DNA of 64,000 nt from Myxocyprinus asiaticus (Eukaryota; Chordata; Actinopteri; Cypriniformes; Catostomidae). Under the pieces are notes generated by a model, which ran no database searches, was not told where the DNA came from, and was given only the letters and a program-made list of their open reading frames with translations. Shown here piece by piece: positions 35,890 to 47,492 of this stretch. Within the stretch, counting starts at the first letter, position 1. Each line of letters begins with the position of its first letter. The DNA is taken from NCBI RefSeq assembly GCF_019703515.2, contig NC_059374.1:15722245-15786244 (forward strand). Reading direction: 5' to 3'. Position numbers and translations under genes: made by a program.

Positions 35890-36000
35890 TATAGGGACCC
35901 CTAGTGTCACTACATCGACACAATGTTGAGTGAGTGACAGATAGGGAATGTCCTGGTTACTTTTTAACCTCCGTTCCCTGATGGAGGGAAGGAGAAGTTG
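35890..36000. repeat. DIRS internal complementary region with circle junction
   Basis: gacacaatgttgagtgagtg..gatagggaa is the reverse complement of the DIRS left end (compare 3406-3440), and tgtcctggttac..gttccctgatggaggg that follows is the reverse complement of the right end (compare 5905-5952). They meet at GATAGGG-AAT-GTCCTGG, which mirrors right end + GTT + left end of copy 1 with one change. This is the known DIRS feature used to rebuild the circular cDNA. Confidence 0.85.
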
Positions 36001-36278
36001 TGTCCCTCTTGCCACAATGCTGAACTACCCACTGAAATGGCCGGGACCTTGTCTCGGCTCCTCAGCACAAAACCTGAATGAGTGGTTGCATATCAGCTCC
36101 TTTTATACCCGTATGTCTGGGGGAGTGGCATGCAAATTCCAATCACCAATTCTCATTGGCCTTTTTTAAAAAAAGCAGAGGTGTTTGGGGCTCCCAAGAG
36201 TGACCCCTAGTGTCACTACATCGACACAAAATCTCGTTCCCTCCATCAGGGAACAGAGGTTACGAAAGTAATCAGGAC

Positions 36279-37024
36279 GATTGACTTTCTCAGACGCAGA
36301 GGCAACTGAGATTCATCCTTCGCCACCCAGATTGAGGCGAGTCACTATGCCACCACGAGGACCTACAGCGCACTGAGAATTGGGCATACCAAATTGTGGA
36401 GAAAAGGGGAGAAAATCCAAATAAACATTGTCATATTTCATCAACACTAAATCATCATCATCAACAATTGATTTTTGGTGATAGTTTGCCATACATTTCC
36501 AATATGGCTTAATGATTGTGAACTGCCCTGCAACAGTTGGAAACACTCACAAGCCCCTGAGTGCTTGGAGAAAATACAACAGTGCCGCATTTTCACTTTG
36601 AAGGATGCAGCACATGCATTTATTTAATTAAATCATATTCTGAGTGATTTGAGTCTAAAGAGAATGGAGTGGAAGAGAAGGGAGTGGGGTAGAAGAGACA
36701 AATGTTGAGAGACAACAGATAAGAAAGAAACATTTCACTCATTCATTCTGTGGGGTGTGGAGACAAATATCTATAGGTTAATTTACTGGACATGTGTTGT
36801 ACGTCTCTCAGGAGACCAACGTTTCTGAGGTTCTTCCAGCCTTACACCAACAATGCATTATATTGTGAGGAGTTCATTTTTACCTCCAGGTGAGGTCAGC
36901 TTGTGTGGAACACTCTTATTTGCCTTTTGTTTTCTAATGACAGGTTTTCTGTCTACCGTCCTGAGCTGGTGCTCTCACACAATTCTCATTCACTTAGAAA
37001 TGACCCACAACCTCTAAATCCATT

Positions 37025-37088
<64 letters not shown>

Positions 37089-38532
37089 CTGATCCTGACC
37101 AACATTCCTCCTCATGCCTGTATGACCATTACCAATGCTGCTTCTCTTTCCTTTTTATAGCCGACCTACACACTCATTCGCCATCTCTTCACCTCCTCTC
37201 TATACCTCCATTAACCCCATCTCCTTCCATTGGCCATAATTCCCTTTGAGAAACTCTTTGAGTGCAGTCTTCAGAAAAAAGGGGGAGGGCCTACTGCTTC
37301 CAGTAATGCATCAGCCATTTTCTTACTTAATGTACCTACTGTGCCATTGCACTAAGATGTGAAGCTTGTTCTTTTCATCAGTTTTACCACAAGCCAGTTT
37401 GTCAAGTGGTTTTTAATATTTATTGATGGATGACTTGCGAACAGGTGCAGGTTGTTTAAGGTTTTTTTATTTATTATGGAAGAGGCTGTCAGTCATGTAG
37501 ATTCCCATAGGGGGTAAATAAATCACAAATGAGATCTCTCAATTGTTTCTTCTAGACAATGATAATAGCGTTAGCTTCTTTTGCTTCTCCGATTTGTCTC
37601 GTGAGAAAAGACCATAATGTTACATGTGTGTCCTCTGAAACTGTTTAAATTAAATTAAATTTTAAATTTACAAATTCTATTTCAGCCAGATTAAAACAAT
37701 GATTCACAGTTTTCAGTTTAGCCAAGATACCAAAGTATGCCATCAAAAGTCAAAATTTCAATATGAACTCAAATATTTCTCATAAAATTTGTTCAAGACC
37801 AAATTGTCTGAACGATACAGTCTACATTAATTTTATAGTCCTATATTCTCTTACTGTATGTAACCAATTGTCTCACTAGTTTCTATTTGTATCTCCTAAG
37901 GAATGAAGGAGAAACACTTGAGACAAAGTTGATGCTTAAATGAAACATAAATGAGAACCCCTTTATGTCTAGTGAAGTATTAGAAGCAACATTTGAGCAA
38001 TAAAATTGTCCTCTGGATTCAGACAATATTAGCAATCTTATGTTAAATAAGCTTAGGAAAAAAAAAAAGATAAAACCTTAGCCTTTACAAAATAAGAGGC
38101 CTAAAGCTTGAAATAGAAATGACATTATCCTGTCATAGATCTGATTCAGATAATAACTGCCTGCAAATCTACACCTATTCTTCTAGTCAGGAACACTCCT
38201 GACAATAAAACTAATTAAAAACAATCCCCACTGCTCTTCATAAGCATCTCTCTCTTTCCCTTATTTAGGCCATCAATTTAGAGCCAGCTAACATATCTCA
38301 TTATCTCAATCACTGACGAGCCATTCCCTTGATTATAAGTAAAGTTTCTCCTCATTGAAAAGCCACGGAGTGAAGACTTTAACACCATATGGATGTTTAC
38401 TGTTTGCAACAATATATATTTGAACAATACAAAAATTACTTTGTCTTTAAGTTAGGTGATAAGAGTTGCTGAATGGTTGCTAACAACATAGTCTAATGAC
38501 AACTTGTAATAATTTGAATAAGATTGAAAAAT
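36279..38532. other. No gene recognised
   Basis: AT-rich; (TC)n at about 37,030-37,085. No exon-like or transposon-terminus signal seen. Confidence 0.55.
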
Positions 38533-39224
38533 CCTAAAGACCCATTCACACCGCCATCGGCACACAGTGACAAAGTGACAGAATGCCATTCATTTTCAAT
38601 GAGAGCACAGCGACTTCTGGCAACACAAGTGACCGTTAGTGACAAGATGTGGACGTGTGAGCAACATGACAAAGTTGAGAAAAGTATACATTTTCTGGAG
38701 CGACTACCAATTAGAGTTAAGACAGCGGAACTCACATCATCCATCTCCTTTGAGACAATGAAGCCGAGTGCAGGCAAGACAGAGAAGAAATAATGTTTGG
38801 AGGGAATTCACTGTTTAGTATCATTTGTCTGCAGCCACATGGATGGATATGATTAAACAATAATGCATGGAAAACCATGTCTGAAACCGTTGGCATTCTG
38901 AGTGAGTTTTATTCAAATATTGATAGATATTTCGTCTTGTCAATGATATGATGCACTGAGCACTGCTGCAGTTTATATAAAAACACTCTTCCCTGCAGAA
39001 TGTAAATTTTTTGAGGCAAGAGAACGGCTTCCTTGTCAAATTAGAATGATGTCTTAGTTTTACTTGCAGTACATCTCATCTGTGATCAGATTTTCTAAAG
39101 CTAAGGCCAGAAGTGCAGTCGACCAATAACGTTAAAGCGACAGGAGTAAGAACGCCCACTAGCGACATCACAGTACAGAGCCACACCCAGCAACAAAGTC
39201 GCTGATGGTGTGAACAGGGCTTAA
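38533..39224. mobile_element. Non-autonomous Harbinger-like DNA element
   Basis: The left end ctaaagacccattcacaccg matches the reverse complement of the right end, ttaagccctgttcacacc. A TAA at both borders fits the 3-bp duplication of PIF/Harbinger elements. Repeated gtgac/gcgac motifs near both ends (gtgacaaagtgacag; aacaaagtcgctg) strengthen the inverted arrangement. About 690 bp; an 89-codon open frame inside shows no family motif. Confidence 0.6.
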
Positions 39225-39764
39225 GACATCGTATGACTTGGCTTGTGCAAAAAGGTAAAATTTTTATTCACATAGAAACAACCAATCAACAAACAGAATT
39301 TGAAATGGATGCATCAAATTTGAGATTTTTTTATGTTCTTTGATCGTAATCTTGACCAACCGTTTTGAAAATGTCAGTCTTTTCCCATTCAAGTAGATAG
39401 GAGCTGTGCTTGTATGCTGCTTGTATACATAGAAAAATGAAGCTGTCCAGCCTGCATGAGAGCATTCCAAAGATGGCTGCCGAGTGGACTGACTTACTAT
39501 TAAGACTATGCTCTTATCCAACACTTTATACAAAAATAAAAAAATTACAAAACATTTGGTGACTCATTTCATATTTATGTATGTAATACAAATGTACTGA
39601 TGTATGTCAATAACCTGTTATACGCTTCCATCATATCACTCCAAACCCTGATGTTTTCTTTCTTCTGTGATACACAAAATTTTTTTTCCTATTAAAATCA
39701 CGAGTTAGGCTCAAAGTTTGAGTAATACAATTTTGCCATCTCGTACTATTATTAGCCTACCACT
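39225..39764. other. No gene recognised
   Basis: AT-rich sequence without features I can support. Confidence 0.55.
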
Positions 39765-39999
39765 TCCCTTATAAAAAATCGAAACTAGCCGCGAATTTGC
39801 CGCCTTTTATTTTCACACGCAAATGAGCTTTTGATTCACCGCAAATGTTTGCCAGAAGTTTGCAGCTCTTCACCGGTAGTGGTGAACCTGCAGCAAACCT
39901 TTGGCAACAACAGATTGCCACAAAGCTCATTTGCATGTAAAAATTATCAGTGGCGAATTTGTGGCAAATTTGCCATGAACTCCCAATTTTCATAAGGGT
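39765..39999. mobile_element. Palindromic MITE, copy A
   Basis: Ends cccttataaaaaatcg and ccaattttcataaggg are inverted, and the interior is a long palindrome around gcaaatgagcttttgattc / aagctcatttgcatg. Shares attcaccgcaaa, gccagaagtttgcagctctt and aacctttggcaac with the copy at 60,529-60,784 in the opposite orientation. Confidence 0.8.
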
Positions 40000-40662
40000 T
40001 GTCATGGGACCAGTCACGAACATAACCAAGCAACTGGTTATCGCAACCAAGTCATAAGGCAAAGCAATATCAAGCAATGCAAGTTGTGAGGTGGTTGCTA
40101 AATAAGGGCTTATAATTGATCAGCTTAATTAATTATTACCTATTGTTTTAAATTTATCTGATTACATTATCAAACTAGTCACCTAGAGTCTGGTCAAATG
40201 TGTGTAAAAACTGGCTGCTGTGGTTGCCAGGAATTGACCTTAAAAAATACAGTGACCATGTTCCAGGCATTACGGGATGTCATTTTGATGTCTTTATATT
40301 TTGTGGTTCAATACCGTTTATATTATTAATATATATAAACTTAATTAAACACCACAGAAACTTCAAAAGGTCACATGATGACAAAGGTAATCACGAGTGG
40401 CATTTCCAGGAGCAATGACCAATATACATGTAGAGACAGTGTACATGTGACACTAAAATAATGCAATAAACATGAACTAAACTACATAAAATATTATATA
40501 GAACACCCCAATGTACATAATTAATATAAAAAATAAGAAGAAACATTTCCATAAAATTTAATGAAATGTGATAGGTCACGCAGAGACATCTTGGAAGGCC
40601 TGATTAGTGTTTTTCACTGTAATTTTAACAATGCTTTACCATAAAAGTACATTCATTGTCTT
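40000..40662. other. No gene recognised
   Basis: AT-rich; no supported feature. Confidence 0.55.
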
Positions 40663-40685
40663 GTTAAAGCTGCACCACGTAACTT

Positions 40686-41185
40686 CAGTTCAATTCAGTT
40701 CAGTGACTTTATTATCCACAATGTGGAAATGTGTCTTCGGCTTCACCATACACAATACAAACACCAACACATCACATAAAACAGCATAAAAAACATAAAT
40801 ATAATCCATTAAAAGTATACCCTCTTCAGGCATATTCAAATACCTACCCACCTATTTACACACATATACAAATGCGTGTTTAATAATCTGACTGCAGTTG
40901 TCACAAATAATATCTGATACACACTCTTGATAGCCCATGGTTGCCTAAAATGCCTCCCTGAGGGTAATAACTGAAACTGACTGTGTAGAGGATGGGTAAG
41001 ATCCTCTATAATCGGCAAAACTTTTTGTTTAACTGTGGTTATAAATATATTGTTTAGCTGTCACTGTGTCATAACTACAATTTTACTTGCTACATTAACA
41101 ACTTTAGACAACTTTGCTTTGTTTTTTACATTCAGGTTTCTGTACCACATGGTCATATTGAAAGACATAATGCTTTCCACGAGAG
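40686..41185 (-). mobile_element. LINE 3' end (CR1/L2/Rex-like), 5'-truncated
   Basis: 500 bp on the minus strand, bounded by aactt at 40,681-40,685 and 41,186-41,190. The minus strand (41,018-40,836) encodes HPLHSQFQLLPSGRHFRQPW and TTAVRLLNTHL, typical of the C-terminal end of CR1/L2/Rex-type reverse transcriptase ORFs. The 3' terminus is built of short repeats, actgaactgaattgaactg. Which LINE clade is uncertain. Confidence 0.65.
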
Positions 41186-41266
41186 AACTTTGTGCTCTCT
41201 AGCTGCATCTGTGGTTGAAATTTTAAATTGCAAGCAATATGAGGAAGAATACATTACATCCGTCAT

Positions 41267-41451
41267 CAGTAGCGGTTCTAGCTTGTTGGGCGCCATAGGC
41301 AAGACTCCCTTCAACAAAAGTTGTTGACGAGGGTGTGGGGGTGGGTTGGAGATGAGATGGCTAGAGGAAATCTGCCCCCGGCAAGATGCCCTCCTTGGAT
41401 ATACGGGCACCCCGTGGTTCCCCATGTCGCCCATCCCTAAATCCGCCCCTG
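41267..41451. mobile_element. 185-bp hAT-type MITE
   Basis: Ends CAGTAGCGGTTCTA and, in reverse complement, CAGGGGCGGATTTA. Flanks tccgtcat and tccatcgt (6/8). The uninterrupted sister copy at 8,985-9,000 has a single tcagtgat-type sequence there, supporting the duplication. Confidence 0.72.
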
Positions 41452-41674
41452 TCCATCGTGTTTCGACATTACTGCTCTGGCAGATAAATCTCATGATTTG
41501 AGGTTACCTGGACATCGCCTGTTCGTGATCATGACTGGAAGATCCGGAAGAGCCAGAGTCATAATGGGATATTTTCATGTTGATATAATTATGTTGTATG
41601 ATTAAACATTTAAAAATGAAATACTACTTGCTTTGATGAAGATAAACAACAACCTTATTTACATATTTTGAATG

Positions 41675-42035
41675 TGTCAGAGAGCAAGACAAAGAGGCCC
41701 AAGAGCAGAGGAACAGTTCAAAGGATTTATTAACAGTTAACATCAACTTTCACTATGCTGGTGAAGACTGAGGATCCTGGCACCAGCAGCAGTTGTGGGG
41801 GGGGTTTGAGGATCCGTGCGTGCCATGGCTGCGCAATGGGCAAATCCATTGCACTGTGGAAGTCAGGAGCGGATTCGTAGGAATCCTCCATTGAAGCGTA
41901 GTGAGGTGCAGAGAACAACAGCCAGCAGACTGGAAGGCAATCAATCTCCCAACATGCAGGCAGAGACGAGGAGTCCTCCATTGAAGACTCGTGAGTGCAG
42001 AAAACAAGCGTACAGCAAATTGGAAGGCAAGACCC
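41675..42035 (-). repeat. 3' LTR, truncated
   Basis: About 360 bp corresponding to 43,566-43,925 of the other LTR; shared blocks include aagagcagaggaacagttca, aaggatttattaaca and gaagactgaggatcc. Its 5' portion is lost at the join to pol. Confidence 0.8.
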
Positions 42036-42645
42036 CACATCCGAACTGATCGCGGAACAAATAACCAACCCACTGGGCACATAGTGGGGGGTGCGGTGTT
42101 TCGTAGTGCAGCACAGACTATAGCCTCCACCTCCCAGGATACCATGCCCACCACTCGAGTGGTGGGTAGAATGGTATCCAGTGGAACAGTGGAGGCCTCG
42201 ACCTTGAAACATCAAGACAAAGAGTCGGGCTTGACATTCTTAGAGCCAGAGCGATACAAAAGAACAAAAAATTAAAATGGGTGAAAAATAGTGCCCAGTG
42301 AGCCTTTGGTGCTACAGATAAACTCTAGGTTCTTATGATCAGTCCAGACCACGAACCCTCTAACCAATGATGCCACTCACCCAAGGCCAACCGGACAGCC
42401 AGAAATTCTCAGTCACCGATGTCATAGTTCCATTCTGCTGGTGCTAAACGGTGCTAAAAAAAAGTCACACGGATGAATCTTTCCATCCGAGGAAGAGCGC
42501 TGCGACAGGACCGCTCCAACACCAACCTCAGTTGTATCCAGCTCCACGACGAACTGACTTGCAGGGTCAGGAGTTACAAAGATGGGTACAGTATAAAACC
42601 GCTCCTTTAATTTAGAAAACATGGCCTCAGCCCGCAGGGACCAAC
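42036..42645 (-). pseudogene. gypsy pol remnant (RT end, RNase H, linker)
   Basis: Piece of the polymerase polyprotein. The minus strand from 42,622 reads MFSKLKERFYTVPIFVTPDP and VELDTTEVGVGAVLSQRSSS, the start of the RNase H domain after the reverse transcriptase, with the first catalytic Asp in VELDTTE. Broken frames then carry FLAVRLALGEWHHWLEG and a diverged stretch at the usual tether, followed by VVGMVSWEVEAIV and VGWLFVPRSVR, the linker before integrase. Integrase itself is missing; pol-type sequence passes directly into the 3' LTR near 42,035. Confidence 0.8.
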
Positions 42646-42649
42646 AAAA

Positions 42650-43549
42650 GTCAGTGCGGGTGGAGGTGAGAGGCGTCGCTGCTTCTCCCTATGTGAAATC
42701 TGAGTTTTTCAGACTTGCATGGGCTCTGTGTCGGGACGTGATTCTGGTGACCTGGTCGAAGAAGCAGACGGGGTAGGATGGCCCACCGCCTGAGTAGTTG
42801 GAGAGCGGCATTGACGGCGTAGGGCCAGGCGTTGATCGACTCGGATAGCCAGATCCACCAAATCGTCGAAGCATGGAGGCAGATCCAAAGGATAAATTTC
42901 TTCCTGGATGTTGACAGAAAACCCATGAAGAAACTGGTCCCACATGCCGTGGTCATTCCACTCACAAGAAGCAGCCAGGGTGCGAAACGCGATAGTATAA
43001 TCTGAGACTCACTGATCTCCTTGAGACAATCCGGATAACACCCTTGCTGCCTCCTGACCTTGAGCCGAGCGGTCAAAACCTTGGCAGAGCTCCGTGGGGA
43101 AAGCGTGAAAAGAGGCGCAACAGGGATGTCTGTTGTCCCACAAGGTGGTTCCCCATTCACCACCCCTTCCGGTGAGGAGTGTGATCACACAAGCCACCTC
43201 CATTTTCTTTGAAGGGAAAGCAGAGGGCTGTAACGTGTAGAACAGGGAACATTGTGAAAAGAATGTGCTAGGATCCTGCCTCACCTGAAAATGGGGTTGG
43301 AGGAGAGATACGAGCCTCTAAGCGCCCAGAAACATGGGGAACCGCTAGAGCTGGTGAGGATGCTTCCTGAGTAGGACCAGCATCAGGAGGTAAGCGGAGT
43401 TGTTGTACAACAATGGTGAGCTCAGCGAGCTGTGACACCATCATCTCCAGAGCCCAGTTAGATGCTGAGATTTGATCCTGCTGATGTCCCAGTAAAGCTC
43501 CCTGCTGAGAGAGGGTGGAGCGAAGAGTAGATTTCTCCGCTGGGTCCAT
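42650..43549 (-). pseudogene. gypsy gag pseudogene
   Basis: Capsid-type protein of the element, starting MDPAEKSTLRSTLSQQGALL at 43,549, about 17 bases inside the 5' LTR. Successive pieces lie in different frames: 43,549-43,268 (N-terminal coiled segment), 43,284-43,009 (QDPSTFFSQCSLFYTLQPSA, capsid core) and 42,945-42,709 (WDQFLHGFSVNIQEEIYPLD, DLVDLAIRVDQRL, then TEPMQV). At least two frame breaks are present. The expected CCHC zinc knuckle after EPMQV is missing because the sequence jumps to pol near 42,645. Confidence 0.82.
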
Positions 43550-43565
43550 CGTGGCTAGATTGTTC

Positions 43566-44246
43566 TGTCAGAGAGCGAGACAAAGAGACCCAAGAGCAGA
43601 GGAACAGTTCAAAGGATTTATTAACAATAAATATTAACTTTCACTGTGCCAGAGAAGACTGAGGATCCCGGCACCAGCTGCAGTTGCGGGGAGGGATTGG
43701 GCAAATCTGTGAAAAGTGTGTTTGTAGGCGAGTGTGTGCACTGTGTAAGTCAGGAGCAGATTCATAGGAATCCTTTGTTGAAGCGTAATGAGGTGAAAAG
43801 AACAACGCCCAGCAGACTGGAAGGCAATCAGTCCTGACATGCAGGCAGAGATGAGGAGTCCTCCATTGAAGACTTGTGAGCATAGAGAACAAGCGTACAG
43901 CAAACTGGAAGGCAACCACACTCCCAACACGCGGGCAGAGATGGACAACCAAACAGATACATGAGACAGGACCAAATAGGCAGAGAGTGTGAGGTAAGTT
44001 ATTTCACATCAAACAACAATCTAGCAAAGATACTGAGAACACGAAGGTCTTAAGAAGGGAGTGAATTAGTGGAGAACCAGGTTCTGCTAGCACGCTAATT
44101 AGTGGCACGATCAGCATTCCCCTGGAAAACAATCAATGTTCCCATGGAAACACTGATCATGCATGCCAGCAGCGCCTGCGAGACACGAGGGAGAGAAAAT
44201 AACACAACACACAGAACAAACCAACAAACTCACTGGAGCCGTGACA
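43566..44246 (-). repeat. 5' LTR
   Basis: 681 bp with TG...CA borders on the minus strand (TGTCACGGCTCC...CTCTCTGACA). The gag start lies 17 bases inside, so any primer-binding site is in gaacaatctagccacg; I cannot match it to a tRNA by eye. Confidence 0.8.
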
Positions 44247-44788
44247 AAATTAATTAATTGTAAATTTTTCTGACACTACACTCAAAGCGCTTTTACACAA
44301 AGAACAGGGGACTCTCCTGAACCACCACCAATTACAAGTATATTTTATTATGATTATTCAAGTGTTTTATCGACTATTAATGTTTGTATTGTTTTGTATT
44401 ATCAATTTAAGAGGAAACTCGTGATACTGCTGATTCGAGTTCAATGTAAGACTTCATTCTTTTTACATTATTAATCTTGTCATCAAAATCAATGAAAATG
44501 TTTGTTGATTAAAAGTTTTTTGATTTCGTCAATGATAATGAAGACGAGATGAAAAAGACACATCATGAAGATTATTAAATTATTTTATTAAATTTTATTA
44601 TATATAAGAAACACGCTACACACAATGCAATATCCTTTCACGGAAAATTAATAAGTCTCTAAAGCATGAAGAATTCAGAGTAAAGTAGGCTAACTTTTAT
44701 AAAGTAGTTAATACTTCAGTCTATTCATTATTATTTCAGGAGCTCAGGTTTTTCACAACAAAGTTATTAGGCCTATGTACATTTATAC
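44247..44788. other. No gene recognised
   Basis: AT-rich; no supported feature. Confidence 0.55.
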
Positions 44789-46031
44789 TAGGAGTGTGCA
44801 GTGCATATGTATTTGTATCTGTGTCTGTTACTATCGCAAAATTATCTGTATCTGTCTCTGATAGAACTGAATGTGGGCGGGGCTTAAACCGGAACTGCGA
44901 CAAAACTAAATGAAACAACATTTTTACATTTTTAAAATGTAACTCTATTACATGTATAGTTTCTATAAATAAAATATGCCTTGTATATGCCAATTCATAA
45001 TAATAGCCTAATAAAAATAATACTAACTATTATTGATTATATGAGTATTATTATTATTATTATGCTATTATTATTTCATTATATTATTATTTTATTATTT
45101 TTTTTTCTTACCAGATGAAGCTGAATATGCAGGCTTATGAATGGCAGAACTCAATTATGTTGTTAAATGAGGCACGAGGAGTCAAGCAATTGTGAAATGT
45201 CAAGCACACATTTTGCAGTGAACATTAAATACAAACATTAAAAGAAATTAGAATAAATCAATATAGCCTACAAATAGGGCATCATTATTTAGTTAAATTA
45301 CATGTACAGAATTAGCGAAACAGTGGGAAAATAATAATAATAATAACATTGTTACGTTAACATTTTCAAATTTAGCACAGTTTAAAGGGAGGGGGAAACA
45401 GATTGCGCATGTTTCAGTTTTTTGTATCACATGAGCAGGAATATTCTGAATAAATGTACATTTATGGCGCATTTGAACCTTTATGGAGCATTTAAACTTC
45501 TTAAATAAAATCTTAACTGGATGCTTATCTTAATCGGTGATGTGAAAATAAATGTGGTCAACTTTTAGAGGTGAATAGACGAGCTCCGTCATGAAATCAT
45601 CACTTCAGGTCAGGAATCTAACATTGCGCTCAGGTTGGTTTATAAATTAATACATGGAAATCATTACGTGTGAATTGTGTGATACATTAATATAGACATT
45701 TTAAGGAGTGGAAAATGTAGCCTAGATTATGTAGTGTCTTAGTTAATGTTACACTTGACAAGCTCCATATGCGCACGATTAACGGAGACCGCATACTGAG
45801 TCGAGACCACGCCCATCCATACACTTTAGTAGGCTACTAATAGTGACTTCACAGACTCATAATTTCTTTGTAATCTTGGAAATGTTTATTTAAAATGTTG
45901 CTTTATCCTTGTGCTTCTTAGATAATCAGTCAAACGAATATTGTTTCTATTATTCAGATGAATCCTTTATATGTTTGAAGTCATTATTTGTGCCTTTCTG
46001 AATAAGGTATTTGGCTTTTGGCACATCCCTA
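44789..46031. mobile_element. Non-autonomous hAT element, 1.24 kb
   Basis: Left TAGGAGTGTGC and, in reverse complement, right TAGGGATGTGC. The 8-base flanks atttatac (44,781-44,788) and atttttac (46,032-46,039) match at 7/8. The left 200 bases share ggcggggcttaaaccg and neighbouring blocks with the fragment at 9,706. No transposase motif in the interior, which is AT-rich. Confidence 0.72.
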
Positions 46032-46513
46032 ATTTTTACTGTATGTTTGATACATGTTTACATTAGAAAATGTTTATGAATTTATTTTTTTTCTAAATGT
46101 TTGAAGTTACATTTGAATGTCTGTTACAGTTTGACACTTTTTTTGTCTGTTTGTCCACAAAGACGAACAACGTAAGCCAGCGGTTAAACTGGAACTTTTT
46201 GTTTTTGGTTCACAGGGTTCACTTATGATTTATATTTTATTTTATCATAAAGATGTAATGAATTTAGGTAAAGTGACAGTTTCCTTACCTTTTTGGGAAA
46301 GTCTCTTCTCTATCTGTTCTCTTTTTATTGTAAAGATTCTTTTCCATACAGTTTATGGGGCACAGAATGTATAAAGTAAGCTACACAAAATGGCAAATTA
46401 TAACAAAGCATTTTAAAAAGTGCAGTTTATGGTTTAATATGTTGAATAAAACTTTTAGATAAAGGTTGTAGCACCCTTTACAACTGTAAAGCAATTACAG
46501 TTTTAAACTGTAA

Positions 46514-46641
<128 letters not shown>

Positions 46642-46707
46642 GTGATGTATAAAAATATCTGCTCTAACATCTTTGTAACAAGAAACAGCTCAGAAACAGC
46701 TTGTGAC

Positions 46708-47492
46708 CAGGGGCGCCGTTAGGATTTCTGGGCCCCCTAACAACTTTGCACTCATGTTTGGTCATGTCATTTTAGTGAATTGGGACTGTGTTTCCAATGG
46801 AAATATTGTATTTTTATGTTTAAATATTGATTTAAGTAATCGATTGGAATATCTGAAGGCAAACAAAACCACATTTCTATGAAACAAACTATAGCATTTT
46901 GTTATGGAAAAAAACAGTAGCCAAACTAGTTATAAATCTATAATTAAAACAGATTTGTTATTATAAAATACAAGTAACCTAACCCTAACCATTTTATAGT
47001 TTCAATATAAATCTGTAATATTTCTTTCAAGACCTAACTTTTACTAAGTTGGTGATGCTACAAGAATGGCACATTGTTTTCTCGCCTGCATGAATAATAG
47101 CACATTGTTTTCTTTGTTTGTGCTGTTTAGAATGTCGGGTCTGTCTGGCCTCATGAGATTTTTGACATTCTCCATAGAAAAAAATATCAGTTTAATTTAG
47201 GTTTTGTGGTCTGCGCTGCGCTGTTTGGGGCTCCACATGATTCAGTCATGCCTGATTTATGACGCGAGTCGCTCCGTGTTGCATTTTATGCTTAAAAAGC
47301 ACTTTTGGGATGAACCACTGAATGTCTTAAAGGGGATCTCACACACTAGATCATCTTTTATTATCAAGTCTTCATGATGTGGCCATTTATCACAAAATCA
47401 TGCAGGAAAAGACTTAGGGGTTCTGCTGGGCCCCATGTCTGTCCAGGGGCCTTAAAATCATCCCAACTGTCCTCCCCGTTACGGCGCTCCTG
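46708..47492. mobile_element. Non-autonomous hAT element, 785 bp
   Basis: Left CAGGGGCGCCGTTAGG and right, in reverse complement, CAGGAGCGCCGTAACGG. Inner sides both carry gggcc(c) motifs. The 8-base flanks cttgtgac and tctgtgat match at 5/8, all differences C/T, so an aged duplication is plausible. No coding sequence. Confidence 0.7.

Larger units (their letters stand above)
34502..36278 (+). mobile_element. DIRS-type retrotransposon copy 3, 5'-truncated
   Basis: Starts abruptly in the recombinase gene at about 34,502 and runs through the non-coding 3' part and right inverted terminal repeat to 36,278 (ending atcaggac). No left terminal repeat, gag or reverse transcriptase. The 3' non-coding part is longer than in copy 1 and includes unrelated-looking GC-rich sequence (35,440-35,880) before the internal complementary region. 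Confidence 0.88.
40663..41565. repeat. Dispersed repeat interrupted by two later insertions
   Basis: Same family as 8,901-9,087. It starts ttaaagctgcacc, like the TTAA MITE at 3314. The copy is broken after gtaactt by a LINE 3' end (40,686-41,185) and again in the atgatgttt region by a 185-bp hAT MITE (41,267-41,451); it then resumes with tctcatgatttgaggttacc. Confidence 0.75.
41675..44246 (-). mobile_element. Ty3/gypsy LTR retrotransposon, deleted
   Basis: On the minus strand: full 5' LTR (44,246-43,566), gag, a small part of pol, and a shortened 3' LTR (about 42,035-41,675). Both LTRs end gctctctgaca; the 5' one starts TGTCACGGCTCC. Protease, most of the reverse transcriptase, and integrase are deleted. 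The flanks gaatg and aaatt do not match, so a target duplication is absent. Length 2.57 kb. Confidence 0.85.

Noticed and set aside
38524..38793. 89-codon ORF as a host exon
   Set aside because: It lies inside the Harbinger-like element, has no motif and no splice sites that I can support.
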